Shown: piece after piece, positions 1-4,689 of the stretch
Layout of the letters: each line of letters begins with the position of its first letter
Position numbering within the stretch: the first letter of the stretch is position 1
NCBI GenBank assembly: GCA_038316995.1
Contig: JBBQAZ010000033.1
Location: 1-6,465, forward strand
Origin: JAXHNE01 sp038316995
GTDB taxonomy: Bacteria; Patescibacteriota; Saccharimonadia; Saccharimonadales; JAXHNE01
Direction of reading: 5' to 3'
Length of the DNA: 6,465 bases
The notes under the pieces: generated by a model
Databases searched by the model: none
What the model was told of the DNA's origin: nothing
Seen by the model: the letters and a program-made list of their open reading frames with translations, nothing else
Translations under genes and position numbers: made by a program

Positions 1-477
1 ATTATTTTAGGCATAGTGCTGGCAACACCGTTGCTTCTCGGCATATTGCTCCGCGTTAACACGAGCCATTTATTCTTTAGCCTAATGGCTGGGGAATTGT
101 TGTCTCGCTATTTCACGGATGACGCTGAGCTTGTGATGCGGCTAGCAGTGCGTAATCCGCGGATAACGGAATACGCAGATTTAGTTGTACTGGTACTTCC
201 TGTTCTTATAACTGCACTTCTCCTGAAAAAGAGCCTCAAAAAAGGCAAAATTTTCCTGCATTTTATCCCGTTGATCCTAACTGGTGTTGTGTTTGCGGCA
301 TTTGCGTTACCAATGTTGCCAAGTGACATTCAGCAGCAAATTACCTCGCAGCACTACGGAGCACAGTTTATGAACAGCATTGAAGTGATTATAGGTGGGG
401 TTATTTTTGTACAACTTGTGGGGCTCTGGTTGATGAATAGGGTGCACAGCGACAAGCATGGCAAGCATCATAAATAG
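1..477 (+). CDS. Multi-pass membrane protein of unknown function (5' partial)
   Basis: The frame is already open at base 1, so the true start may lie upstream; a GTG at 16 is the first possible start inside the window. The visible 158 residues are strongly hydrophobic: segments at about 1-17, 60-76, 84-103 and 122-142 look membrane-spanning, and the protein ends in a His/Lys-rich cytoplasmic-type tail (HGKHHK). It resembles conserved small membrane proteins I associate with Saccharibacteria, but I cannot name a family or a function. It ends 81 bp before the tRNA gene and lies outside the mobile element, so it is host chromosome. It shows no frameshift. I am confident it is coding, because of the long hydrophobic pattern, and not at all sure of its role. 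Confidence 0.75.
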   Translation: MILGIVLATPLLLGILLRVNTSHLFFSLMAGELLSRYFTDDAELVMRLAVRNPRITEYADLVVLVLPVLITALLLKKSLKKGKIFLHFIPLILTGVVFAAFALPMLPSDIQQQITSQHYGAQFMNSIEVIIGGVIFVQLVGLWLMNRVHSDKHGKHHK

Positions 478-485
478 CTCTCAGA

Positions 486-513
486 TTGACATTTCCTCAA
501 AAATAGGGATAAT
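486..513 (+). promoter_or_regulatory. Promoter of the tRNA-Lys gene
   Basis: A perfect -35 box TTGACA (486-491) is followed after 16 bp by GATAAT (508-513), which has five of six matches to the -10 consensus. Transcription would start near 520, giving a leader of about 40 nt before the tRNA. This is the best sigma-70-type promoter in the window, as expected for a stable RNA gene. Confidence 0.75.
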
Positions 514-552
514 CTAAGGAGTTATTTGCCAGATTATGGCACCTATCGCCCG

Positions 553-2202
553 CTATGCGGGCCCGTAGCTCAGCAGGTTAGAGCAGTGGCCTTTTAAGCC
601 ACGTGTCGTGGGTTCGAGTCCCACCGGGCCCTCCATATTAGTAAAATTAGCCTCTTCGGGGGCTTTTTTCTTAACTATCAATCTGATGACAGCGTTGTTT
701 TCTTGGGTGTAAACTTTTCCAGAACTTTCAATTGCAGTTTTAGCCGGAAATAGAAGCTGTTTACACCTCAATCTGTTGTCCTGTGATAGCCCCCACCAGC
801 TCCCCCGCAGATTCTCTATGAACAGAAGTGAAAAATTAGTGAACGCCAGAAAGTCCTCTTCAATTTCAGAAGTTTCTTTTATTCGTCCTTGTAATTCACT
901 AATCTGAGCCTTAATGCTATTAAGTGACTCCTTGAAATCCTCTGCTAATTCCATGTCACCTGATGCAGTTACAGATGAAATGGCCATAGTAAGCTCGTGT
1001 TTTTTATTTTGCAGCAGATTTAATTGACCATTAAATTGTTCGATTTGTCTTAGCTTATCAGCTCTGCGCTTGCTCCATGCCTTACGCAATGAATTTGTAA
1101 ACTTATCTCGTAACTCCGGGTCTTGTTCGTAGCTGTCTAAGAAATCTGAAAAACCAGCATGAACCGTTGTTACTAAAAACCCCTTGTTGCATAGCCGGCA
1201 TCTGTATCGTTTGTAGAACTTACGCTTATCACCGGCTTTGCCATTGTGATGAGGGTAGCCCACCATACGAGCTTGCTTCTCTGCAATATCTTCGGGCTGT
1301 AAATCTAGACACTCTGCACAATAAAGTGAATTAGATAGCGGAAAATCAGGGTTATGCTTGTTTACGATAAACTTGTTACCCTTGCCCTTAACGAGCTGCA
1401 CTAATCGTTCATGCTCTTCTTTTGTAATCATGGCTTCATGCAGGCCATTCTCGTTTATCGGCCAGTTTGACATCTTCACTATTCCAGCATAATAAGGTTC
1501 AGCAACCATGTTCTTGAAACGATGCATATCTATTTTCTTGCCACCCACTGCGCGAGGGCCAAAATCACGAGTTAAGTAACCTCTTTCATGTAATCTTTTC
1601 AGGCCCTCACTCAAGCCGTATTCACCTGCTGCAAGCTCTTTCAACGTATCTCGTATATAGGACCATCTAGGCTCATCACGGACGTGTAGGCTCGGTATCT
1701 CACTCTTCTTGTAACCGGAACGAGGATTACCCGGATAGTAACCTGCTGATATCTTTGAAATCATCTTCTCAGGCGTTTTAGTAATACGCTCTTGGTTGCT
1801 TTGTTCTGCTTTGTAAACGTCTATCAGTTCATCAAAGACCGCATTCTGATCATCAGGATTAACATCCGGACGGTTCGCAAGCCTTAGCTGAGTACCAGCA
1901 ATCTTGAAGTTCATCTTCCAGTAGTAGTATTCATCAATCGAACGCATGAACCTATCTACTTCATCTACAATCAAATACTTGACCTGCTTGTTCCGTTTGC
2001 AATAATCAAGCATCTCTATTAGGTCTTTTCTCTTGGTATTCTTGCCCTTACGGCTTGATACGGCCATTCTCCACCACTGAACTACCTCAACGCCTAAGTA
2101 TTCAGCAGCTTTGATGATGCGTTCTTCTTGTGGCTCAAGGTTGCCCTCAAGCATCTGTCTTTTTGTTGAGACCCGACTAAGTGCAATAGCCTTATCTTTC
2201 AT
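553..2202 (-). CDS. Large serine recombinase (integrase), integrated form with antisense-tRNA tail
   Basis: This site-specific recombinase would integrate and excise the element. The N-terminal resolvase domain (about 1-145) has the catalytic serine S12 in SRVST and the DEVDRFMRS segment (80-88) with the expected active-site arginines. A recombinase domain follows (about 150-280, YYPGNP.SGY). A zinc ribbon has C295/C298 and C335/C338. A coiled coil lies at about 375-445, as in large serine integrases. Length (549 aa) is normal for the family. The start is fixed by AGGAG (2209-2213), 6 nt before ATG. Residues 1-524 are element-encoded. The last 25 residues come from the antisense strand of the tRNA and stop at a TAG at 553-555. 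At the right junction the same frame has a different 38-residue tail. Whether the tail matters for activity is unknown. It is transcribed from the promoter near 2577-2605 behind the 65-aa ORF, or from an unseen closer one. Confidence 0.95.
   Translation of the reverse strand: MKDKAIALSRVSTKRQMLEGNLEPQEERIIKAAEYLGVEVVQWWRMAVSSRKGKNTKRKDLIEMLDYCKRNKQVKYLIVDEVDRFMRSIDEYYYWKMNFKIAGTQLRLANRPDVNPDDQNAVFDELIDVYKAEQSNQERITKTPEKMISKISAGYYPGNPRSGYKKSEIPSLHVRDEPRWSYIRDTLKELAAGEYGLSEGLKRLHERGYLTRDFGPRAVGGKKIDMHRFKNMVAEPYYAGIVKMSNWPINENGLHEAMITKEEHERLVQLVKGKGNKFIVNKHNPDFPLSNSLYCAECLDLQPEDIAEKQARMVGYPHHNGKAGDKRKFYKRYRCRLCNKGFLVTTVHAGFSDFLDSYEQDPELRDKFTNSLRKAWSKRRADKLRQIEQFNGQLNLLQNKKHELTMAISSVTASGDMELAEDFKESLNSIKAQISELQGRIKETSEIEEDFLAFTNFSLLFIENLRGSWWGLSQDNRLRCKQLLFPAKTAIESSGKVYTQENNAVIRLIVKKKAPEEANFTNMEGPVGLEPTTRGLKGHCSNLLSYGPA
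559..635 (+). tRNA. tRNA-Lys, anticodon TTT; integration target
   Basis: A full cloverleaf can be drawn. The acceptor stem is GGGCCCG (559-565) with CGGGCCC (625-631). The D stem is GCTC/GAGC. The anticodon stem GTGGC (586-590)/GCCAC (598-602) holds loop CTTTTAA with anticodon TTT at 593-595. The variable loop is GTGTC, and the T stem GTGGG/CCCAC holds loop TTCGAGT. CCA is encoded at 633-635. The base before CCA (position 73) is T; bacterial tRNA-Lys normally has A there. Bases 632-635 lie on the element side of the crossover, so T and CCA were supplied by the element. The gene is read antisense by the recombinase frame. Confidence 0.93.
610..655. other. attL, left attachment site with crossover at CC 630-631
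   Basis: To the left of 630 the sequence is tRNA (host). From 630 rightward it is identical to the right junction. The two CC bases at 630-631 correspond to 6384-6385. They are the centre of a TGGA-CC-TCCA dyad at the right junction, while here the left half is GGGC from the tRNA acceptor stem. Large serine recombinases exchange strands at a central dinucleotide flanked by imperfect dyad arms, so CC is the likely crossover. The site extent is approximate. Confidence 0.7.
630..711 (+). repeat. Terminal direct repeat, left copy (at least 82 bp)
   Basis: This is identical base for base to 6384-6465. It covers the element-derived end of the tRNA, the terminator at 649-669 and the codons for recombinase residues 498-524. 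The repeat is cut by the window end, so its real length is unknown and may be the whole element. Identity stops sharply on the left at 630 (C at 629, A at 6383). Confidence 0.95.
649..669 (+). terminator. Intrinsic terminator after tRNA-Lys, supplied by the element
   Basis: AGCCTC (649-654) and GGGGCT (659-664) form a 6-bp stem, including one G-T pair, closed by a TTCG tetraloop and followed by six T (664-669). It lies 13 bp after CCA in the orientation of the tRNA. It is also inside the 3' coding part of the recombinase on the other strand, where it encodes KKKAPEEA. The element thus brings its own terminator for the tRNA it interrupts. Confidence 0.8.
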
Positions 2203-2268
2203 ATTTTTCTCCTAACATAAATGGCGGCTCCTGGCTACATCCCCATGACGAGGAACAGGAACCGCCAT
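2203..2268 (-). promoter_or_regulatory. Recombinase leader: 13-bp hairpin just upstream of the ribosome site
   Basis: Bases 2256-2268 and 2221-2233 pair as a 13-bp stem around a 22-nt loop. In the minus-strand transcript all 13 pairs form, one of them G-U. In the plus-strand transcript the same position is a C-A mismatch, so the RNA form fits the recombinase messenger. The stem ends 7 nt before AGGAG (2209-2213). There is no T-run, so it is not a terminator. It could set messenger stability or translation, or bind a protein or RNA. The loop contains CTCGTCATG, also present in the loop of the large hairpin of the central RNA. Confidence 0.6.
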
Positions 2269-2319
2269 CTATGCATTCGATTATTTTGTCATGGTTTTGT
2301 AGCATTACTATTATTACCC

Positions 2320-2517
2320 TCACTCAATTAAATGCAAAGGGTTTTGATTCTGCTGCATTTTCTTATCTTCGTAAAGGTCTAATAAAAAGTATGCGAAATC
2401 ATCAAGCTCTTGTTGTATTTGAGCTTGCGACTTAGCTTTTTGAGAACGCTTTATAGCATCCTGCTGGGTAGGAGGATTTTCGGATTTAGGGCCGGTGAAT
2501 GCTGATAATTTTTTCAC
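2320..2517 (-). CDS. Small hydrophilic protein upstream of the recombinase (65 aa, GTG start)
   Basis: It begins with GTG at 2517 (GTG AAA AAA) and stops with TGA. No clear Shine-Dalgarno precedes it. The N-terminal half is rich in Lys, Gln and Ser. The centre (about 30-52, IQQELDDFAYFLLDLYEDKK) is a likely amphipathic helix, and the C terminus ends PLHLIE. I recognise no domain. It lies 117 bp before the recombinase on the same strand and shares its only visible promoter, so the two are probably co-transcribed. Small proteins next to large serine integrases are sometimes recombination directionality factors; that is only a positional guess here. Coding status is likely but not certain given the short length and the absent ribosome site. 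Confidence 0.55.
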   Translation of the reverse strand: MKKLSAFTGPKSENPPTQQDAIKRSQKAKSQAQIQQELDDFAYFLLDLYEDKKMQQNQNPLHLIE

Positions 2518-2524
2518 TTGCGGC

Positions 2525-2544
2525 TACAGTTTCGTAAAACTGTA
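2525..2544 (-). promoter_or_regulatory. Perfect 8-bp inverted repeat before the 65-aa gene
   Basis: TACAGTTT (2525-2532) and AAACTGTA (2537-2544) form an 8-bp stem with a CGTA loop. Flanking GG/CC pairs extend the symmetry with a small bulge. It lies between the putative promoter (2577-2605) and the GTG start, so it would be in the messenger leader. It could be an operator for a dimeric repressor or an RNA hairpin masking the start. There is no T-run. Confidence 0.45.
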
Positions 2545-2576
2545 TACCGACCAGCTCATCACTTTTGTTTGTTTTA

Positions 2577-2605
2577 ATTGTAGGCCCCTAGAAGTACACA
2601 CGCAA
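2577..2605 (-). promoter_or_regulatory. Promoter for the 65-aa gene and recombinase
   Basis: On the minus strand TTGCGT (2600-2605) is followed after 17 bp by TACAAT (2577-2582). The -10 box has five of six consensus matches and the -35 is weak but starts with TTG. Transcription would begin near 2570 and read through the inverted repeat into the 65-aa gene and on to the recombinase. Confidence 0.5.
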
Positions 2606-2639
2606 GGACGAAAGGATTAATTCACCCCTGTTTTAATTA

Positions 2640-2735
2640 TATGAAAGTGGTCAAGTTTCAATCAGCTAATAGGGGGTTATAAACATGGTCAATTAATTAA
2701 AAAATCTGTGGAAAAGTATATGGTCATTTAATGTG
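2640..2735. repeat. AT-rich region with TGGTCA direct repeats and DnaA-box-like nonamers
   Basis: TGGTCA occurs three times in the same orientation, at 2648, 2686 and 2721, spaced 38 and 35 bp. The last two share a longer form, ATGGTCAnTTAAT. Between them lie TTATAAACA (2677-2685) and TGTGGAAAA (2707-2715). Each is one base off the DnaA box TTATNCACA or its complement, and they face each other. The stretch is very AT-rich (AATTAATTAAAAAAT) and lies in the divergent control region between the two transcription arms. It could be a replication origin for the excised circle or an operator array. This is a pattern match only. Confidence 0.35.
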
Positions 2736-2782
2736 TGAAAGTTGCCCACTAGCTAAGTTATGCGAATTAGGTTTATTGCTCG

Positions 2783-2788
2783 TATAAT
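2783..2788 (+). promoter_or_regulatory. TATAAT -10 box for the central RNA and plus-strand operon
   Basis: A perfect TATAAT precedes the structured RNA by about 7 bp (predicted start near 2795). No good -35 box is present at the usual distance (best is TTATGC at 2758-2763, 19 bp away), so an activator or element-encoded factor may be needed. Confidence 0.55.
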
Positions 2789-2794
2789 GTCGAG

Positions 2795-2953
2795 TAAGTG
2801 GTAACCCCACCCACAGCCTAGAGCCACTCGCAAGAGAAGGTACGGCTATCAAATCATCGGAAAGAAACAGCTCGTCATGAGTACTTCTTTCCGATGTCAG
2901 TGCTGGAAACGGCATTGGGTGGTCGAAAGGCTGCCGCTCGTGGCGGGCTTTTT
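2795..2953 (+). ncRNA. Cloverleaf-like structured RNA ending in a terminator (unknown class)
   Basis: The stretch has no convincing gene but folds well on the plus strand. P1: CCACCCA (2807-2813) pairs with TGGGTGG (2916-2922), 7 bp. Arm 2: AGCC (2822-2825)/GGCT (2844-2847) encloses CTC-GCAA-GAG (2827-2836). Arm 3: a perfect 12-bp stem, 2855-2866 with 2885-2896, and an 18-nt loop holding CTCGTCATGAG. Arm 4: TGCTG-GAAA-CGGCA (2901-2914). A terminator (2926-2953) follows. Two hairpins are capped by GNRA-type tetraloops. It could be a free small RNA or a riboswitch-like leader for the gene at 2986. CGGCA (2910-2914) can also pair with TGCCG (2932-2936), which would disrupt the terminator stem, as in terminator/antiterminator switches. 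I do not recognise the class; it lacks the conserved boxes of SAM, cobalamin or TPP riboswitches. Confidence 0.6.
2926..2953 (+). terminator. Intrinsic terminator at the end of the structured RNA
   Basis: CCGC (2934-2937) pairs with GCGG (2943-2946) around TCGTG. The stem is extended by GC/GC across a TG bulge and by AAAG against the T-run, and it ends in five T (2949-2953). It sits 33 bp before the start of the 210-aa gene, so it would either end the small RNA or control read-through into the operon. Confidence 0.65.
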
Positions 2954-2985
2954 GATTGCCGCCACATCTACTAACAGGAGTAATC

Positions 2986-3618
2986 ATGAAAATATTTAGA
3001 ATAATAAAGTCAATGCACTGGTATCACTATACAGTTGTCGCACTAACAATTGTCGGTGGCGTTTCAGCTATTGTTTACGCTAATAGTTCGGACAATTCTC
3101 GCACCACTCATTCCGAACAAACTCAACCTTATGAATATGCAGCACTTGGCACTCAGTGCAATGAAGGTGCATCACATTTGAAAGAGTGGTCAAAAAGTTT
3201 ATCAACTCAAGCAGAAACAGACTACACCAAAACCAATAACGAAATAGCTCAGATGGAGGCGCAGATTAGCACAAACACTAGTTATAACACCCAAGTGCTT
3301 AATAGCGCCCGCCAAGATTATACAGAAATACACAATCAAGGAGGAAGTACTGATGAGCAATATGAAAGACGATTAGATGGGACCTTTGATGCGCAAGACA
3401 GTATAGGTAGTTCCGCGACTGAACTTAGAAATGGACTCAGTAAGCTGCGAACAGACAGTACCAAGTTATATGAAGATACTAAGAAAAAGGCTAGTGAGTA
3501 TTTGACTGACGCATCTAAGCTTGATGTTTGCGCTTCGTCTGCCGCCGCAAAGAAACAATTTACAGTAAGTGATGTGGCGGAGTTTAACTCAATCATTTCA
3601 AAATACATAAAGCCGTAA
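2986..3618 (+). CDS. Membrane-anchored extracytoplasmic protein with helical domain (210 aa)
   Basis: The start at 2986 is chosen because AGGAG (2976-2980) lies 5 nt before it; an in-frame ATG at 2956 has no such site and falls just after the terminator. Residues 1-14 are basic and 15-32 form one hydrophobic segment (YTVVALTIVGGVSAIVYA), so the protein is probably anchored at its N terminus and exported. The rest is polar, Ser/Thr/Asn/Gln-rich and helical, with coiled-coil-like stretches at about 60-110 and 140-180. Two cysteines (C58, C182) flank this domain and could form a disulfide. I recognise no family. The next gene starts 6 bp after its stop, so they form an operon. In an episymbiotic bacterium it might sit on the cell surface, but that is speculation. 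Confidence 0.82.
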   Translation: MKIFRIIKSMHWYHYTVVALTIVGGVSAIVYANSSDNSRTTHSEQTQPYEYAALGTQCNEGASHLKEWSKSLSTQAETDYTKTNNEIAQMEAQISTNTSYNTQVLNSARQDYTEIHNQGGSTDEQYERRLDGTFDAQDSIGSSATELRNGLSKLRTDSTKLYEDTKKKASEYLTDASKLDVCASSAAAKKQFTVSDVAEFNSIISKYIKP

Positions 3619-3624
3619 ATCCAA

Positions 3625-4356
3625 ATGAATTTATTGTTCAGTAAAAACAATCAGCCAGAAACGGTTATCGTAGACTCAGATAAGTGGGATAAGAAGACAG
3701 GCAAGCCTGAGCCGGTAGCGCTGCCTGTACAGGTTATAGATAATGTCTTTGGAAACGACAGGAAGCTATCTATCCGTCTTGTAGAAAAACTTGCATATGA
3801 ATATGACCGGCAAGCCTTTGATAATATCTGCCAGCAGTTCGGCTTAAATGATGAGGAGAAGGATAAGCTAAAGGCGCTCGTATTCTTAAATAGCGGGTAT
3901 GTAAACCGTAAGATATTACAGGAACATGCTGTTTACGAAAGAAGGTATGAGTTCGGTGAAGTCGGTAGTCATTACGGAAAGCTAGTAGAAAGCCTCTATT
4001 CTGCTAAGCAAGCTGCACCCCCACCAAAAGGCAGAAAACTGTATCGCCTTGCATCTTACAAAAAACAGCCAGGACTAATTAGTAAGTCCGATGTTAAAGA
4101 CGTGATATTCCTATTACTGCTGTCCGGGCTTGTGGTCGGTCTTTTGGCCTTAATATTGCCGCTTATTCCATCCGGAGACAAAGGCATTGATATTTATGTG
4201 CGTGATGAGAGCGGCAATTATGTTTTAGACGAAAACGGTAAAGCAATTACAAAGCAAAAACAGTGCTATAAGAATAGAGAGTTAGGGGCAGCTATCGGCT
4301 ACGGTGATACTACCGGCCACTGTACGCTTGAAGGTAGGTGGGTAGACTCTGAATAA
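3625..4356 (+). CDS. Single-pass membrane protein with cytoplasmic helical domain (243 aa)
   Basis: The start at 3625 has no visible Shine-Dalgarno, but it follows the stop of the previous gene by 6 bp, so translational coupling is likely. Residues 1-125 are charged and mainly helical (about 45-125) and are followed by a Pro/Lys linker (APPPKGRK). Residues 159-181 form one strong transmembrane helix. The last 60 residues contain a repeated D-E-G-N motif (RDESGNYVLDENGKAI) and two cysteines, C214 and C233. With a single helix and Lys-rich residues before it, the N domain is probably cytoplasmic and the Cys-containing tail outside. No family is recognised. Pairing with the exported 210-aa protein suggests they act together at the envelope. 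The first of three 45-bp-spaced G-rich repeats lies in its final codons. Confidence 0.82.
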   Translation: MNLLFSKNNQPETVIVDSDKWDKKTGKPEPVALPVQVIDNVFGNDRKLSIRLVEKLAYEYDRQAFDNICQQFGLNDEEKDKLKALVFLNSGYVNRKILQEHAVYERRYEFGEVGSHYGKLVESLYSAKQAAPPPKGRKLYRLASYKKQPGLISKSDVKDVIFLLLLSGLVVGLLALILPLIPSGDKGIDIYVRDESGNYVLDENGKAITKQKQCYKNRELGAAIGYGDTTGHCTLEGRWVDSE

Positions 4357-4430
4357 TTTTTGTAATGCACGGACATAGGTAGGGGTTAATATATACCACG
4401 CCCACCCGGAAGTGTCTTATTAGGTGGGGT
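4332..4430 (+). repeat. Three AGGT(A/G)GG repeats at exact 45-bp spacing
   Basis: AGGTAGGTG begins at 4332, AGGTAGGGG at 4377 and AGGTGGGGT at 4422, all in one orientation and 45 bp apart each time. The first is inside the end of the 243-aa gene and the others are between genes, upstream of the winged-helix gene. They resemble the FtsK-orienting sequence GGGNAGGG; AGGTAGGG at 4377 matches seven of eight bases. A regulatory or loading array for the downstream FtsK-gamma-like protein is a reasonable inference. Confidence 0.5.
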
Positions 4431-4432
4431 GG
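4396..4432 (+). promoter_or_regulatory. GC-rich hairpin upstream of the winged-helix gene
   Basis: CCAC-G-CCCACC (4396-4406) pairs with GGTGGG-GTGG (4423-4432). This gives a 10-bp stem with one bulged G and a 16-nt loop. No T-run follows. It covers the third 45-bp repeat and ends 5 bp before the -35 box of the next promoter. It could attenuate the upstream transcript or be an operator. Confidence 0.45.
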
Positions 4433-4437
4433 GGGTA

Positions 4438-4466
4438 TTGACTACTAGTATGAATCAGCTTAGGAT
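4438..4466 (+). promoter_or_regulatory. Promoter of the winged-helix gene
   Basis: TTGACT (4438-4443) is followed after 17 bp by TAGGAT (4461-4466). Transcription would start near 4473, only a few bases before the ATG at 4476, giving an almost leaderless messenger. AGGA (4462-4465) could serve as ribosome site only for transcripts starting further upstream. The promoter abuts the third 45-bp repeat and the hairpin, so binding there could repress it. Confidence 0.55.
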
Positions 4467-4475
4467 GACCAAATC

Positions 4476-4688
4476 ATGATAAAACAAAAAGAATCAGACG
4501 AGAACAATGTTTCCTTGCTGATTAAAGCAGTAAACGTGATTAGAGATACACAAATAGCTTCTACTGCTTCATTGCAGATGAGACTAAAGATTAATTACAG
4601 TACTGCACTGAAAATAATGGACACACTTGAAGATATGGGGCTTGTAGGCCAGGCTGATGGAGCGAACCCACGCCAAATATACTTTTAA
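4476..4688 (+). CDS. Stand-alone FtsK-gamma-like winged-helix DNA-binding protein (70 aa)
   Basis: Residues 14-70 resemble the C-terminal gamma domain of the DNA translocase FtsK/SpoIIIE: helix 1 (about 14-26), S32-LQMRLKINYSTA (helix-turn-helix), a recognition helix at about 41-53 (YSTALKIMDTLED), then the wing GLVGQADGANPRQI. The pattern S.LQ.RL.I.Y..A..IMD.LE..G.VG.A.G..PR is typical of that family, which reads G-rich polar sites. Here the domain stands alone, with no motor domain anywhere in the window. It could steer the host FtsK, act as a regulator, or be an accessory factor in recombination. G-rich repeats lie just upstream. The stop is separated by 1 bp from the stop of the convergent HEPN-motif gene. 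Confidence 0.85.
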   Translation: MIKQKESDENNVSLLIKAVNVIRDTQIASTASLQMRLKINYSTALKIMDTLEDMGLVGQADGANPRQIYF

Positions 4689-4689
4689 A

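Noticed and set aside
108..329. 73-codon open frame on the minus strand
   Set aside because: It lies opposite the membrane-protein gene, has no ribosome site and a composition typical of an antisense shadow.
2795..2953. Known riboswitch (cobalamin or SAM-I)
   Set aside because: Short matches such as GCCACT...AAGG and CAAGAGA recall these classes, but their conserved core boxes are absent and the helix arrangement differs.
2956..2985. Earlier ATG start for the 210-aa protein
   Set aside because: It would begin 3 bp after the terminator T-run with no Shine-Dalgarno, while the ATG at 2986 has AGGAG at the right distance and directly begins the basic signal-anchor.
2724..2987. 87-codon open frame on the minus strand
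   Set aside because: It covers the structured RNA and its promoter, has no ribosome site, and the translated sequence looks random. The stems explain the region better.
3336..3650. 104-codon open frame on the minus strand
   Set aside because: It is antisense to the end of the 210-aa gene, with no ribosome site or recognisable protein features.
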